64,000 nt of DNA from Ochrobactrum sp. Q0168 (GCF_016427605.1 NZ_JAELXQ010000004.1:124001-188000); one strand, 5' to 3'; shown: positions 27,209-36,847, counted from the stretch's first letter. Program-made: numbers and translations. Notes: generated by a model from the sequence alone, not told the origin.

Positions 27209-27350
27209 ACATTCCTAACATAGTCATGTTCATTTTTCTTGCAGTGGCATCCTGCTGATTATAAAAGGTGACCAATTGAAGAAGGCTTAGGCCGATCGAG
27301 AACAGGTCAAAGGGGTGGGCCGGTTTCTCTGTCTGTTTGGATAGATCGAA

Positions 27351-28190
27351 ATGCTCGTACCGTTTCTCATCATGTTCCGCGAAGGCGTGGAGGCAGCGCT
27401 GATCGTCGGCATCATCGCGAGCTATCTGCATCAGACGGGACGCAGCGCCTGGATGCCCGTTGTCTGGATCGGCATTCTTCTGGCGCTGGCCATGTCGCTC
27501 ACCGTTGGCGCGATCCTGCAAATTCTGAGCGCGGAGTTTCCGCAAAAGGCGCAGGAGCTTTTCGAAGCCACCATCGGCTTGATCGCCGTTTTCGTGCTGA
27601 CCTCCATGGTGTTCTGGATGCGCAAGGCTGCGCGCTCCATCAAGGCAGAGCTGCACCATTCCATCGATGCAGCCTTTGAAACGCCGACGCATAAAGGCGT
27701 TGGTCTTATCCTGATGGTGTTCTTCGCGGTCGCCCGCGAGGGACTTGAGTCGGTGTTCTTCCTGTTGGCCGCGTTCCAGCAAAGCGAAGGACCCGCAGCA
27801 CCGCTGGGCGCGCTGTTGGGCGTGCTGCTTGCCGCCGCCGTCGGCTATGCCATCTATAAGGGCGGCCTGAGGCTCAATCTGCGCCGTTTCTTCCGTTGGA
27901 CAGGCGTTCTCATCCTGATTATCGCCGCCGGTATTCTGGCCAATTCGGTGATGGCGCTGCATGAAGCGGGTCTCTGGAACCACTTGCAGGCAGTGGTTTT
28001 CGACGCAAGCGACATCCTTCCGCTCGACAGCGCGCTCGGTTCGGTTCTGGCCGGTATCTTCGGCTACATCGCCACGCCGACGGTGAGCGAGGTCGTGGCT
28101 TATGTCGCCTTCCTCGTTCCCGCGCTCATTCTTTTCCTGATGCCGTCGTCTGTGCCTGTTCAGGGTACACCGGCCAAGCATAGCGCCTAG
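27351..28190 (+). CDS. efeU: Iron permease EfeU (FTR1 family)
   Basis: A 279-residue inner membrane protein with seven hydrophobic segments. Two REXXE iron-path motifs are visible: REGVEAALIVGI near residue 10 and REGLESVFFL near residue 125. This matches the FTR1/EfeU family of ferrous or oxidatively coupled iron permeases. The start has GGATAG upstream. It leads an operon with EfeO, EfeB and a second imelysin-domain protein, and is preceded by an Irr-type box, so expression should rise under iron limitation. Confidence 0.92.
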   Translation: MLVPFLIMFREGVEAALIVGIIASYLHQTGRSAWMPVVWIGILLALAMSLTVGAILQILSAEFPQKAQELFEATIGLIAVFVLTSMVFWMRKAARSIKAELHHSIDAAFETPTHKGVGLILMVFFAVAREGLESVFFLLAAFQQSEGPAAPLGALLGVLLAAAVGYAIYKGGLRLNLRRFFRWTGVLILIIAAGILANSVMALHEAGLWNHLQAVVFDASDILPLDSALGSVLAGIFGYIATPTVSEVVAYVAFLVPALILFLMPSSVPVQGTPAKHSA

Positions 28191-28204
28191 TCAAAGAGAT
28201 TTTC

Positions 28205-29398
28205 ATGACGAATTCAAAAGCCACCGAACCGTTTTCCCGCAATTTGGTTCGTATCGGATTGGTGCTGGCCGTGCTGCTGCTCGTGGTGGCGGGCGCGGCC
28301 TTTTACTACGCTTCGCGCGTTTCCGACAAGGCGCGCCATGCCGATGCCGAAGGCAAAATTCAGGTGGCGATCAACGCGAAAAATTGCGAGCCGAACGAGC
28401 TGACGGTTCCTGCGGGCCGCTCGGTGTTCGAGATCGTCAACAAGTCCGACCGTACTGTTGAATGGGAAATTCTCGATGGGGTCATGGTGCTGGAAGAGCG
28501 CGAAAACATTGCGCCCGGTTTCAAGCAGACCATCACCGCGAAACTCGCACCCGGCGAATATCAGATTACCTGCGGCCTGCTGTCCAATCCGCGCGGCAAG
28601 CTGACGGTGACGCCGTCCGCTGCAAGCGATGCCGAAAAAGGCAAGAAACTGCCGCTGACCGCCTTCATCGGCGCGCTGGCGGAATATCAAATCTATCTTG
28701 CAACCGAAGTAGCGGAATTCCAGAAGGCGACTGGCGATCTTTCGGCTGCGGTTGCTAACGGCAATCTCGAAGCCGCGCAGGCCGCCTATGCTCCAGCCCG
28801 CGCCGCCTATGCCCGCATTGCACCGGTTTCGGAAGCGTTCTCCGATCTGGATACGGCCATCAATGCCCGCGCTGATTATTTCGAAAAGCGTGAGCAGGAT
28901 GCGGCTTTCGGTGGCCTGCATCGTATCGAATATGGCCTGTTCGAGCAGAAATCGGCGGAAGGTCTGGCCCCGGTTGCCGACAAGCTGGTGCAGGATGCGG
29001 GCGCGCTGAAGGAGCGTATTCGCGCCCTGCGTATTTCGCCGGATCGCATGCTGGCAGGCACCGCATCGGCGCTTGATCGCTTCGCCTCCACGGCGGGCGA
29101 TACGGGTGAGGACCGCTATGCCCACACGGATTTACGGGCTTTTGCCGGGCTCATAGACGGCGCGGCCAAGACGGCTGATGTATTGCGTCCCATCGTGGAC
29201 AAGGTCGATGCGAAGGCATTTGAAGGCATCGACAAGGAACTGGCTACCGTGAAGGCTCTGTTGAGCGCCAATGCCGAAGGCAATGGTTTCAAGGCCTATG
29301 ACAATCTCTCGTCCGATGAAAAGACGAAGATCAAGGACGGCACCGCTTCGCTCGCCGCCCAATTCTCTAAACTCCGCGATCAATTGGGAGTGGATTAA
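28205..29398 (+). CDS. efeO: Iron uptake protein EfeO (cupredoxin plus imelysin/M75 domains)
   Basis: A 397-residue protein with an N-terminal membrane segment (LVRIGLVLAVLLLVVAGAAF), a cupredoxin-like domain (about residues 50-135) and a C-terminal imelysin/M75 domain with the HRIEYGLF metal motif. EfeO is thought to bind iron in the periplasm and deliver it to EfeU. The transmembrane anchor rather than a cleaved signal is notable. It lies 14 bases after efeU and its stop overlaps the efeB start. Confidence 0.9.
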   Translation: MTNSKATEPFSRNLVRIGLVLAVLLLVVAGAAFYYASRVSDKARHADAEGKIQVAINAKNCEPNELTVPAGRSVFEIVNKSDRTVEWEILDGVMVLEERENIAPGFKQTITAKLAPGEYQITCGLLSNPRGKLTVTPSAASDAEKGKKLPLTAFIGALAEYQIYLATEVAEFQKATGDLSAAVANGNLEAAQAAYAPARAAYARIAPVSEAFSDLDTAINARADYFEKREQDAAFGGLHRIEYGLFEQKSAEGLAPVADKLVQDAGALKERIRALRISPDRMLAGTASALDRFASTAGDTGEDRYAHTDLRAFAGLIDGAAKTADVLRPIVDKVDAKAFEGIDKELATVKALLSANAEGNGFKAYDNLSSDEKTKIKDGTASLAAQFSKLRDQLGVD

Positions 29399-30717
29399 TG
29401 ACCAAGAAATTTTTGAAAACTGATAATCCTGTTTCACCTTCACGCCGCGCATTGCTGCTTGGCGCCGGGGCGACCGGCGTTGCCGGCGCCGTGGCAGGCG
29501 TGTTGAACCCGCAACCGGCCCATGCGCTGTCTTCAGACAGTGTGACCAATGCGCCGGAAAGCGACAAGATGCATGAAAGCCAGCCTTTCCATGGCGTTCA
29601 CCAGCCGGGCATTGTCAATGCGCGACCGGCGGCTGGTCTGGTTGCCGCCTTCGACGTTCTGGCGCGGGATCGTGGTGAACTTGAGCGGATGTTCAAGCTC
29701 CTGACCGAGCGCGCAGCCTTTCTGATGAAGGGCGGCGAGCCGCAGCAGCTCGATGCAAAGTTTCCGCCAGCGGATTCAGGCATTCTTGGCCCGACGGTGA
29801 CGCCGGACAATCTCACCATGACGGTCGCTCTCGGCCATTCGCTGTTCGACGACCGTTTCGGTCTGAAGCCGGTGAAGCCGCTGCGGCTGCAGCGCATGAC
29901 CGGCTTTCCCAATGACGCCTTGCAGAAAGATCTCTGCCACGGCGATCTGATGATCCAGTTCTGCTCCAACACGCCGGACACCAATATTCATGCGCTCCGC
30001 GATATCATGAAGAACATGCCGGATCTGCTGATGGTGCGCTGGAAGCAGGAAGGCACCGTGCCGGTGCAGCCGCCGCATTCGGCAAAAGCCAAGGAAAGCG
30101 CGCGCAACTTCCTCGGTTTCCGCGATGGTTCGGCCAATCCGGATGCGTCCGACAAAAAGCTGATGCAGCAGGTCGTCTGGGTGCAGAAGGAAAGCGATGA
30201 ACCCGATTGGGCCGCCAATGGCAGCTATGTCGCGGTGCGCATCATTCGCAACATGGTGGAGCGCTGGGATCGCACGCCCCTGCAGGAGCAGGAGACGATT
30301 TTCGGTCGCCGCAAGGATAGCGGCGCGCCATTCGACGGCAAGACCGAAACCGATGTGCCGGATTACGCCAAGGATAAAGACGGCAAGGTCACGCCAATGG
30401 ATTCGCACATCCGTCTGGCCAATCCGCGTGACGCCAAGGCGCATGAAAACCTGATCCTGCGCCGTCCGTTCAACTATTCGAACGGCGTCACCAAGTCGGG
30501 TCAGCTCGATATGGGGCTTCTGTTTATCGCCTATCAGGCCGATCTCGAAAAAGGTTTTATCACCGTCCAGAACCGTCTCAATGGCGAGCCGCTGGAAGAA
30601 TATATCAAGCCCATCGGCGGCGGATATTTCTTCGCGCTGCCGGGCGTGAAGGACGATCAGGACTATTACGCACGCGGATTGCTTGCGGCGAGCGGGCCGC
30701 AAAACGCCGGAGGGTAA
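29398..30717 (+). CDS. efeB: Dye-decolorizing peroxidase EfeB
   Basis: A 439-residue heme peroxidase of the Dyp family. A twin-arginine signal (SRRALLLGAGATGVAGAVAG) shows export in folded form to the periplasm. The NFLGFRDGSANP segment contains the GXXDG motif. EfeB is believed to oxidise ferrous iron or extract iron from heme for EfeU. The ATG overlaps the efeO stop (TAATG), so translation is coupled. Confidence 0.93.
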   Translation: MTKKFLKTDNPVSPSRRALLLGAGATGVAGAVAGVLNPQPAHALSSDSVTNAPESDKMHESQPFHGVHQPGIVNARPAAGLVAAFDVLARDRGELERMFKLLTERAAFLMKGGEPQQLDAKFPPADSGILGPTVTPDNLTMTVALGHSLFDDRFGLKPVKPLRLQRMTGFPNDALQKDLCHGDLMIQFCSNTPDTNIHALRDIMKNMPDLLMVRWKQEGTVPVQPPHSAKAKESARNFLGFRDGSANPDASDKKLMQQVVWVQKESDEPDWAANGSYVAVRIIRNMVERWDRTPLQEQETIFGRRKDSGAPFDGKTETDVPDYAKDKDGKVTPMDSHIRLANPRDAKAHENLILRRPFNYSNGVTKSGQLDMGLLFIAYQADLEKGFITVQNRLNGEPLEEYIKPIGGGYFFALPGVKDDQDYYARGLLAASGPQNAGG

Positions 30718-30744
30718 TGTAATATCATCATGGAGAGACTCAAT

Positions 30745-31572
30745 ATGAAGTATCGTCTGCCATTACTAGCATCGGCCTGCGCCGTCGCGCTCTCGCTCAG
30801 CTTCGGCGCTGCCAAGGCCGAGGTTTCGCCGCTCGACCTCGTTCAGCCGATTGCCGACTATAAGGTCTATGTGCAGGAGCACCTCGACATTCTCGTGAAG
30901 GACACCAAGGCTTTCACGGATGCGATCAAGGCTGGCGATCTGGCGAAGGCCAAGGAACTCTATCCGTCTTCGCGCGTCTCTTATGAAAAGATCGAGCCGA
31001 TTGCCGAACTTTTCGCCGATCTCGATGCATCCATCGACAGCCGCGCCGACGACCATGAAAATGGCGAGAAGTCGGAAGACTTCACCGGTTTCCACCGTCT
31101 TGAATATGGTCTGTTCGCGCAGAACACGACCGATGGTCTGACGCCTTTTGCGGACAAGCTCTATGCCGACGTCTTGGAACTCCAGAAGCGCGTCAAGGAT
31201 CTGACCGTTCCGCCTGAAAAGGTCGTGGGTGGTGCAGCCGCGCTCATGGAAGAAGTGGCCGCTGGCAAGATTTCCGGTGAGGAAGACCGTTACAGCCACA
31301 CCGACCTTTGGGATTTCAAGGCCAATGTCGATGGCGCGCAGAAGATCGTCGAGCTGTTCAAGCCGCTGATCGAGAAGGAAAATCCGGACCTGATCAAAAA
31401 GGTCGAAGCCAACTTCAAGACCGTTGACGATATTCTTGCCAAGTACAAGAAGGGCGACGGTTACGAGACCTACGACAAGCTGTCGGAAGACGACCGCAAG
31501 GCGCTGGCTGGTCCAGTGACGACGCTGGCCGAAGACCTGTCCACGCTGCGCGGTACGCTCGGCCTGAACTAA
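30745..31572 (+). CDS. EfeM-like imelysin (M75) lipid-free periplasmic protein
   Basis: A 275-residue secreted protein: signal peptide MKYRLPLLASACAVALSLSF, then a single imelysin/M75 domain with the metal motif HRLEYGLF. It lacks the cupredoxin domain of EfeO, so it is the short EfeM form. The ATG at 30745 is chosen because GGAGAG lies eight bases upstream; an in-frame ATG at 30730 overlaps that site. As fourth gene of the operon it gives this system both EfeO and EfeM types. It is probably an additional periplasmic iron-binding protein. Confidence 0.87.
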   Translation: MKYRLPLLASACAVALSLSFGAAKAEVSPLDLVQPIADYKVYVQEHLDILVKDTKAFTDAIKAGDLAKAKELYPSSRVSYEKIEPIAELFADLDASIDSRADDHENGEKSEDFTGFHRLEYGLFAQNTTDGLTPFADKLYADVLELQKRVKDLTVPPEKVVGGAAALMEEVAAGKISGEEDRYSHTDLWDFKANVDGAQKIVELFKPLIEKENPDLIKKVEANFKTVDDILAKYKKGDGYETYDKLSEDDRKALAGPVTTLAEDLSTLRGTLGLN

Positions 31573-31595
31573 TCACTTCCAGCAATGGAAAATGG

Positions 31596-31625
31596 AATGG
31601 CGGGCATTGCCCGCCATTTTCGTTT
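31596..31625 (+). terminator. Intrinsic terminator of the efe operon
   Basis: AATGGCGGGC and GCCCGCCATT form a 10-bp stem with a 3-base loop, followed by TTCGTTT. It lies 24 bases after the last efe gene. Confidence 0.85.
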
Positions 31626-31631
31626 GGTCAG

Positions 31632-31732
31632 AGCGCATCCCGAAAAGTGTGAAACGGTTTTCGGAAAAGATGCGCGTTAAAACAAAGAATTAGAGCGCCG
31701 ATCCGATCCAATCAGATCGAAACGCGCTCTAA
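31632..31732. repeat. Two-part intergenic palindromic repeat
   Basis: The first part (31632-31677) is the family element, AGCGCATCCCGAAAAGTG through TTTTCGGAAAAGATGCGC. The second part (31690-31732) is a hairpin with arms TTAGAGCGC and GCGCTCTAA. It lies between the efe operon and the convergent lrp gene and may serve as their shared terminator. Confidence 0.8.
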
Positions 31733-32223
31733 ATAGCGCCCGGATAGACCCTCACTGGCCGATTATCCTTGACGGATTCCATCACCACGAATGTCGATGT
31801 GCTTGCCACGTTGGGCAGGCTGGAAATCTTCTCGCCCAGCACTTCGCGATAGCGACGGATATTGGGCGTGCGCACCTTTAGCAGATAGTCGAACGAGCTT
31901 GCGATCATGTGGCACTCTTCAACCTCGCGTATCTTGCGGACCGCGGTGTTGAAAGCGTCGAGCGCCGCCTCGCGCGTGTCCGACAGTTTGACCGTCGTGA
32001 AGGCGATGTGATCGATCCCTAGTTTCTCCGGATCAATCGCCGCGCGAAAGCCCAGTATATAGCCTTCATCGACCAGTCTTTTCAGTCGCGCCTGACATGG
32101 CGTCTTGGAAAGGCCGACCTTTTTCGACAACTCCGTCACCGGAATTCTGCCGTCTTCGCTGAGTACTTCCAGAATGCGCCGGTCGAACTGATCCAGATCG
32201 TCTACAGACTCTATTTTTCGCAT
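31729..32223 (-). CDS. putR: Lrp/AsnC family regulator, probable PutR
   Basis: A 164-residue Lrp-type regulator. The N-terminal winged helix-turn-helix covers about residues 10-60 (IPVTELSKKVGLSKTPCQAR), and the C-terminal RAM ligand domain follows. It is divergent from putA, the arrangement in which PutR activates proline degradation in response to proline in Agrobacterium and Rhodobacter. The stop region overlaps the end of the repeat hairpin. The symbol rests on context. Confidence 0.87.
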   Translation of the reverse strand: MRKIESVDDLDQFDRRILEVLSEDGRIPVTELSKKVGLSKTPCQARLKRLVDEGYILGFRAAIDPEKLGIDHIAFTTVKLSDTREAALDAFNTAVRKIREVEECHMIASSFDYLLKVRTPNIRRYREVLGEKISSLPNVASTSTFVVMESVKDNRPVRVYPGAI

Positions 32224-32385
32224 TCATTTTGCCTTTATAGATCGCGATAATAAGATCGTTTTTCCTCTATATGGTTCAAATCAAGGCAGAATGCAATTTG
32301 CACCGATGATAGTGTGCGCCCAAATAAAACAGAGGTAAACTGGGCCTATATGCCCGGGCCTGTTCTCTTTTGCGAGCCTTGCACC

Positions 32386-35300
32386 ATGACCGATAAAATT
32401 CCCGCGCCCAAAAATCCGGTTTTCCAGAATTTCGCGCCGCCGATCCGCGAGCAGAGCGCTCTGCGTCAGATCATTACGAGCGCCTATCGCCGTTCGGAAG
32501 CGGAATGCGTAACGGCTCTGGTGGAGCAGGCGACGCTCCCGGAAGAAACCCGCAAAGCGGTGCGCGCAACGGCGCGCAAGCTGATCGAGGCGCTGCGCGC
32601 CAAGCACAAAGGCACCGGCGTTGAAGGTCTGGTGCATGAATATTCGCTGTCGAGCCAGGAAGGCGTGGCGCTGATGTGCCTTGCCGAAGCGCTGCTGCGT
32701 ATTCCCGACATGGCGACCCGCGACGCGCTCATTCGCGACAAGATCTCCAATGGCGACTGGAAGTCTCACATTGGCGGCGGTCGCTCGCTGTTCGTCAATG
32801 CGGCGACCTGGGGTCTCGTCGTCACGGGCAAGCTCACCAACACGGTCAATGATCGCGGCCTTTCGGCTGCGCTGACGCGCCTTATCGCCCGCTGCGGCGA
32901 GCCGGTCATCCGCCGTGGCGTCGATATGGCCATGCGCATGATGGGCGAGCAGTTCGTCACCGGTGAAACCATCGACGAAGCGCTGAAGCGCGCCAAGCCG
33001 CTGGAAGAGCGCGGCTTCCGTTATTCCTACGATATGCTGGGCGAAGCCGCGACCACCGCTGCCGATGCCGAGCGTTACTACAAGGATTACGAAACCGCGA
33101 TTCATGCCATTGGCCGCGCTTCCGCCGGTCGCGGCATCTATGACGGTCCCGGCATTTCCATCAAGCTTTCGGCGCTGCACCCGCGTTATGTCCGCTCGCA
33201 GAGCGAACGCGTCATGGGTGAACTGCTGCCCAAGGTGAAGGCGCTCGCGGCCATTGCTAAGTCCTACAATATCGGTCTCAACATCGATGCCGAAGAAGCC
33301 GACCGACTGGAACTGTCGCTCGATCTGTTGCAGAGCCTGATCGAAGATCCGGATCTGGCCGATTGGGAAGGTATCGGTTTCGTGGTGCAGGCCTATGGCA
33401 AGCGCTGCCCGTTCGTGCTCGATTTCATCATCGATCTGGCGCGGAGTAACAAGCGCCGCGTCATGGTGCGTCTGGTCAAGGGCGCCTATTGGGACGCCGA
33501 AATCAAGCGCGCGCAGGTGGACGGCCTGGAAGATTTCCCGGTCTATACCCGTAAGGTGCACACCGACGTTTCCTATATCGCCTGCGCCCGCAAGCTGCTG
33601 GCGGCAACCGATGCCGTCTTCCCGCAATTTGCCACCCACAATGCGCAGACGCTGGCGACGATCTATCACCTCGCCGGGCAGGATTTCAAAACCGGCCAGT
33701 TCGAGTTCCAGTGCCTGCATGGCATGGGCGAACCGCTTTATGACGAAGTCGTCGGCCCGTCCAAGCTTGGCCGTCCGGCCCGCATTTATGCGCCGGTTGG
33801 CACGCATGAAACGCTGCTGGCCTATCTGGTTCGCCGTCTGCTCGAAAACGGCGCAAACTCGTCCTTCGTCAATCGCATTGGCGATGAAAACGTGTCGGTC
33901 GATGAACTCGTTGCCGATCCGGTTGAGGTCGTGCGCTCCATGGCTGTCGTCGGTGCGCGTCATGACCAGATTGCGCTGCCGGAAGGTCTCTATGGCGCTC
34001 GCCAGAATTCCGCTGGTTTCGACCTGTCCAACGAAGTGACGCTCGCCTCACTGAGCAAAAAGCTTGAAGCCACGGCTGATCGCAAATGGACGTCCGAGCC
34101 GCAGATTGCTGGCATCGCGGTCAAGGGCGCGAGCCGTCCGGTGCTGAACCCTGGCGACCGCGAAGACGTTGTCGGCACGGTCACGGAAATCGATGCCGCC
34201 GATGTGGCCAAGGCCATGGCTGTTGCGAAGACAGCAACTGCAAGTTGGTCGGCTGTCGCGCCTGCCGAGCGCGCCGCCTGCCTTGACCGCGCCGCCGACA
34301 TCATGCAGCGCGACATGCCTGAACTGCTCGGCCTCGTGATGCGCGAAGCCGGCAAGTCCATGCCGAACGCCATTGCAGAAGTGCGGGAAGCCATCGACTT
34401 CCTGCGCTATTACGCCGAACAAACGCGCCGCACATTCGGCGCTGCCCACAAGGCGCTGGGGCCAATCGTCTGTATCAGCCCGTGGAACTTCCCGCTCGCC
34501 ATCTTCACCGGCCAGATTGCCGCAGCCCTTGTCGCTGGCAATCCGGTTCTGGCGAAGCCTGCCGAGGAAACGCCGCTGATTGCCGCGCAGGGCGTGCGCA
34601 TCCTGCATGAAGCCGGTATTCCGGCGGAAGCGCTTCAGCTTCTGCCCGGCGATGGCCGTATCGGTGCGGCACTGGTTGCAGCACCAGAAACCTGTGGTGT
34701 GATGTTCACCGGCTCGACGGAAGTTGCGCGTCTCATTCAGGCGCAGCTTGCTTCGCGTCTGCTGCCGAATGGCAAGCCGATCCCGCTGATCGCCGAAACC
34801 GGCGGCCAGAACGCCATGATCGTCGATTCTTCGGCTCTGGCCGAACAAGTCGTCTTCGACGTGATCGCTTCCGCTTTCGACAGTGCCGGTCAGCGCTGTT
34901 CTGCGCTGCGTGTGCTTTGCCTGCAGGAAGATGTGGCGGACCGCATTCTGACCATGCTCAAGGGCGCGCTTCGCGAATTGTCCATCGGACGCACCGACAA
35001 GCTGAAGGTCGATATCGGCCCGGTCATCACCGAGGAAGCCAAGGGCATCATTGAAAAGCACATTCAGGGCATGCGTGAGCTTGGCCGCAAGGTCGAACAG
35101 CTTCCGCTTGGACCGGAAACGGCCAAGGGCACCTTTGTTGCGCCGACCATCATCGAAATCGAAACACTGCGCGATCTGAAGCGTGAAGTGTTCGGTCCGG
35201 TTCTGCATGTGGTCCGCTACAAGCGCGACGACATGGAGCGCCTGATCGACGATATCAATGCGACGGGCTATGGCCTGACCTTCGGTCTGCATACGCGTCT

Positions 35301-36069
35301 TGATGAAACCATCGCCAATGTCGCCGACCGCATCCGCGTCGGTAACATCTATATCAACCGTAACGTCATCGGTGCGATTGTCGGCGTGCAGCCATTTGGT
35401 GGGCGCGGCCTCTCGGGCACTGGTCCGAAGGCGGGTGGTCCGCTCTATCTCGGACGCTTGGTCGATACCGCTCCGATCCCGCCGCGTCACAGCTCGGTCC
35501 ATACCGATGCCGCGCTCAAGGATTTCGCCAAGTGGCTCGGCCAGCGCGGCATGAATGATCTGGCGCAGGCAGCGCGTGAGACCGGAAGCAATTCGGCGCT
35601 CGGTCTCGATATCGAGCTGCCAGGTCCGGTCGGCGAACGCAATCTCTATGCGCTGCATCCGCGTGGGCGCATCCTGCTGGTACCGCAGACCGAGATCGGT
35701 CTCTATCGCCAGCTGACGGCGGCGCTCGCCACCGGCAACACGGTGGCAATCGACGCAGCTTCCGGCTTGCAGGCAAGCCTGAAGGACTTGCCCGCCAGCG
35801 TCGCTGCGCGCATCAGCTGGAGCAAGGACTGGCAGGCGGATGTGCCTTTCGCCGGTGCGCTTGTCGAAGGCGACAGCGCGCGCATTCTTGAGGTCAACCA
35901 GAAGATCGCAGCTCTGCCGGGACCATTGGTTCTGACGCAGGCAGCATCGACGGAAGAACTGGCCGCAAAAGACGACGCTTACTGCCTCAATTGGCTTTTG
36001 GAAGAGGTCTCGACCTCGATCAACACGACCGCTGCGGGCGGCAATGCCAGCCTGATGGCAATTGGCTGA
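32386..36069 (+). CDS. putA: Bifunctional proline dehydrogenase / L-glutamate gamma-semialdehyde dehydrogenase
   Basis: A 1227-residue enzyme. The N-terminal proline dehydrogenase domain (about residues 80-480) oxidises proline with FAD. The aldehyde dehydrogenase domain (about 560-1020) has its catalytic Cys in FDSAGQRCSALRVL and its Glu in IAETGGQNAM. A C-terminal extra domain completes the long alphaproteobacterial form. The N-terminus has no ribbon-helix-helix, so this PutA should not repress its own gene, which fits a separate PutR. The ATG at 32386 (MTDKIPAP) is preferred over an upstream GTG. Confidence 0.95.
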   Translation: MTDKIPAPKNPVFQNFAPPIREQSALRQIITSAYRRSEAECVTALVEQATLPEETRKAVRATARKLIEALRAKHKGTGVEGLVHEYSLSSQEGVALMCLAEALLRIPDMATRDALIRDKISNGDWKSHIGGGRSLFVNAATWGLVVTGKLTNTVNDRGLSAALTRLIARCGEPVIRRGVDMAMRMMGEQFVTGETIDEALKRAKPLEERGFRYSYDMLGEAATTAADAERYYKDYETAIHAIGRASAGRGIYDGPGISIKLSALHPRYVRSQSERVMGELLPKVKALAAIAKSYNIGLNIDAEEADRLELSLDLLQSLIEDPDLADWEGIGFVVQAYGKRCPFVLDFIIDLARSNKRRVMVRLVKGAYWDAEIKRAQVDGLEDFPVYTRKVHTDVSYIACARKLLAATDAVFPQFATHNAQTLATIYHLAGQDFKTGQFEFQCLHGMGEPLYDEVVGPSKLGRPARIYAPVGTHETLLAYLVRRLLENGANSSFVNRIGDENVSVDELVADPVEVVRSMAVVGARHDQIALPEGLYGARQNSAGFDLSNEVTLASLSKKLEATADRKWTSEPQIAGIAVKGASRPVLNPGDREDVVGTVTEIDAADVAKAMAVAKTATASWSAVAPAERAACLDRAADIMQRDMPELLGLVMREAGKSMPNAIAEVREAIDFLRYYAEQTRRTFGAAHKALGPIVCISPWNFPLAIFTGQIAAALVAGNPVLAKPAEETPLIAAQGVRILHEAGIPAEALQLLPGDGRIGAALVAAPETCGVMFTGSTEVARLIQAQLASRLLPNGKPIPLIAETGGQNAMIVDSSALAEQVVFDVIASAFDSAGQRCSALRVLCLQEDVADRILTMLKGALRELSIGRTDKLKVDIGPVITEEAKGIIEKHIQGMRELGRKVEQLPLGPETAKGTFVAPTIIEIETLRDLKREVFGPVLHVVRYKRDDMERLIDDINATGYGLTFGLHTRLDETIANVADRIRVGNIYINRNVIGAIVGVQPFGGRGLSGTGPKAGGPLYLGRLVDTAPIPPRHSSVHTDAALKDFAKWLGQRGMNDLAQAARETGSNSALGLDIELPGPVGERNLYALHPRGRILLVPQTEIGLYRQLTAALATGNTVAIDAASGLQASLKDLPASVAARISWSKDWQADVPFAGALVEGDSARILEVNQKIAALPGPLVLTQAASTEELAAKDDAYCLNWLLEEVSTSINTTAAGGNASLMAIG

Positions 36070-36094
36070 TCGGTCTCGTTCTGGAAATTGGAAA

Positions 36095-36118
36095 GGCGGC
36101 TTTCGAGCCGCCCTTTTC
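36095..36118 (+). terminator. Intrinsic terminator of putA
   Basis: GGCGGCT and AGCCGCC form a 7-bp stem with a TTCG loop followed by TTTT, 25 bases after the putA stop. Confidence 0.88.
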
Positions 36119-36284
36119 TGCGCTATCTGAGAGCCTGTTCCAAAATGAATAGAGAGATTTCAATACGTTAGCTTTCGGCTTCCTTCCGGTACCGGGTCTA
36201 CACTCCCGATGTTAGGCGAGATGGAGCGATGTAGAGCTTTTGAGGTGCTTTTTTAACCCGTTGAATTCGCTCCAACATTATGAT

Positions 36285-36752
36285 TCAGGGTCTGAGGTAC
36301 TCGATTTTCCAGCGGTCCGGCGACGTTTTAGTAAAATAAACATACTTATCGTAGGGGTCGCTTCGGTTGGTGCTAAGATACAGTAAGTTCGTTCCGGAAC
36401 CTGTAGTGATCGTCCCTGCGTCTTCGTTGTATGTAAGAGGTGCAGGAATCGAAATGCCAGTATTAATGGCCCACGCTCTAGCCGCGCCAGTGGGGTTGGT
36501 GGGGTCTGAATCGTGCCGCAAGACAAGGTTGGCTTCGCGCGGGTTCATCACTAAGCTGAAAACGATTTGATTTTTAGAATCCACACTCGTTTCATCGATT
36601 ATATACATATTCCAATCATCGTAACCTTCGTGATGGATTTGTCCTGATAAGTCTAAATGCATAACGGCGTAGGTCTGATCCGCTAGAGGTTCATGCAGAC
36701 ACATCATATGCGTTCCGACCGTCTCGTTAAAAATAGCTACGACTTTAGGCAT
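36285..36752 (-). CDS. Hypothetical protein, AT-rich orphan
   Basis: A 155-residue protein I do not recognise. It starts MPKVVAIFNETVGTHMMCLH and is soluble, acidic and rich in Asn, Tyr, Asp and Thr, with no signal peptide or membrane segment. Alternating polar and aromatic stretches suggest a beta-rich fold. AGGA six bases before the ATG supports translation. The coding sequence is visibly more AT-rich than putA and the iol genes on either side, with codons the neighbours avoid. This suggests recent acquisition. It stands alone between two large catabolic loci. Confidence 0.65.
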   Translation of the reverse strand: MPKVVAIFNETVGTHMMCLHEPLADQTYAVMHLDLSGQIHHEGYDDWNMYIIDETSVDSKNQIVFSLVMNPREANLVLRHDSDPTNPTGAARAWAINTGISIPAPLTYNEDAGTITTGSGTNLLYLSTNRSDPYDKYVYFTKTSPDRWKIEYLRP

Positions 36753-36847
36753 GTTTTTCCTCAATGATTAAAATAATATCTATTTCAATTTGAGGAATTC
36801 AGGCTTTTTGATCAAGCTGACAGTCTTACGGTTTTTACTCTCACCTT

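Noticed and set aside
27204-28181. Open frame of 325 codons opposite efeU
   Set aside because: Very rich in His, Gln, Asp and Arg, as expected from antisense of a membrane protein; efeU has both REXXE motifs.
32281-35658. Two long minus-strand frames (560 and 536 codons) opposite putA
   Set aside because: Both mirror the codon bias of putA and lack motifs; putA is unmistakable on the plus strand.
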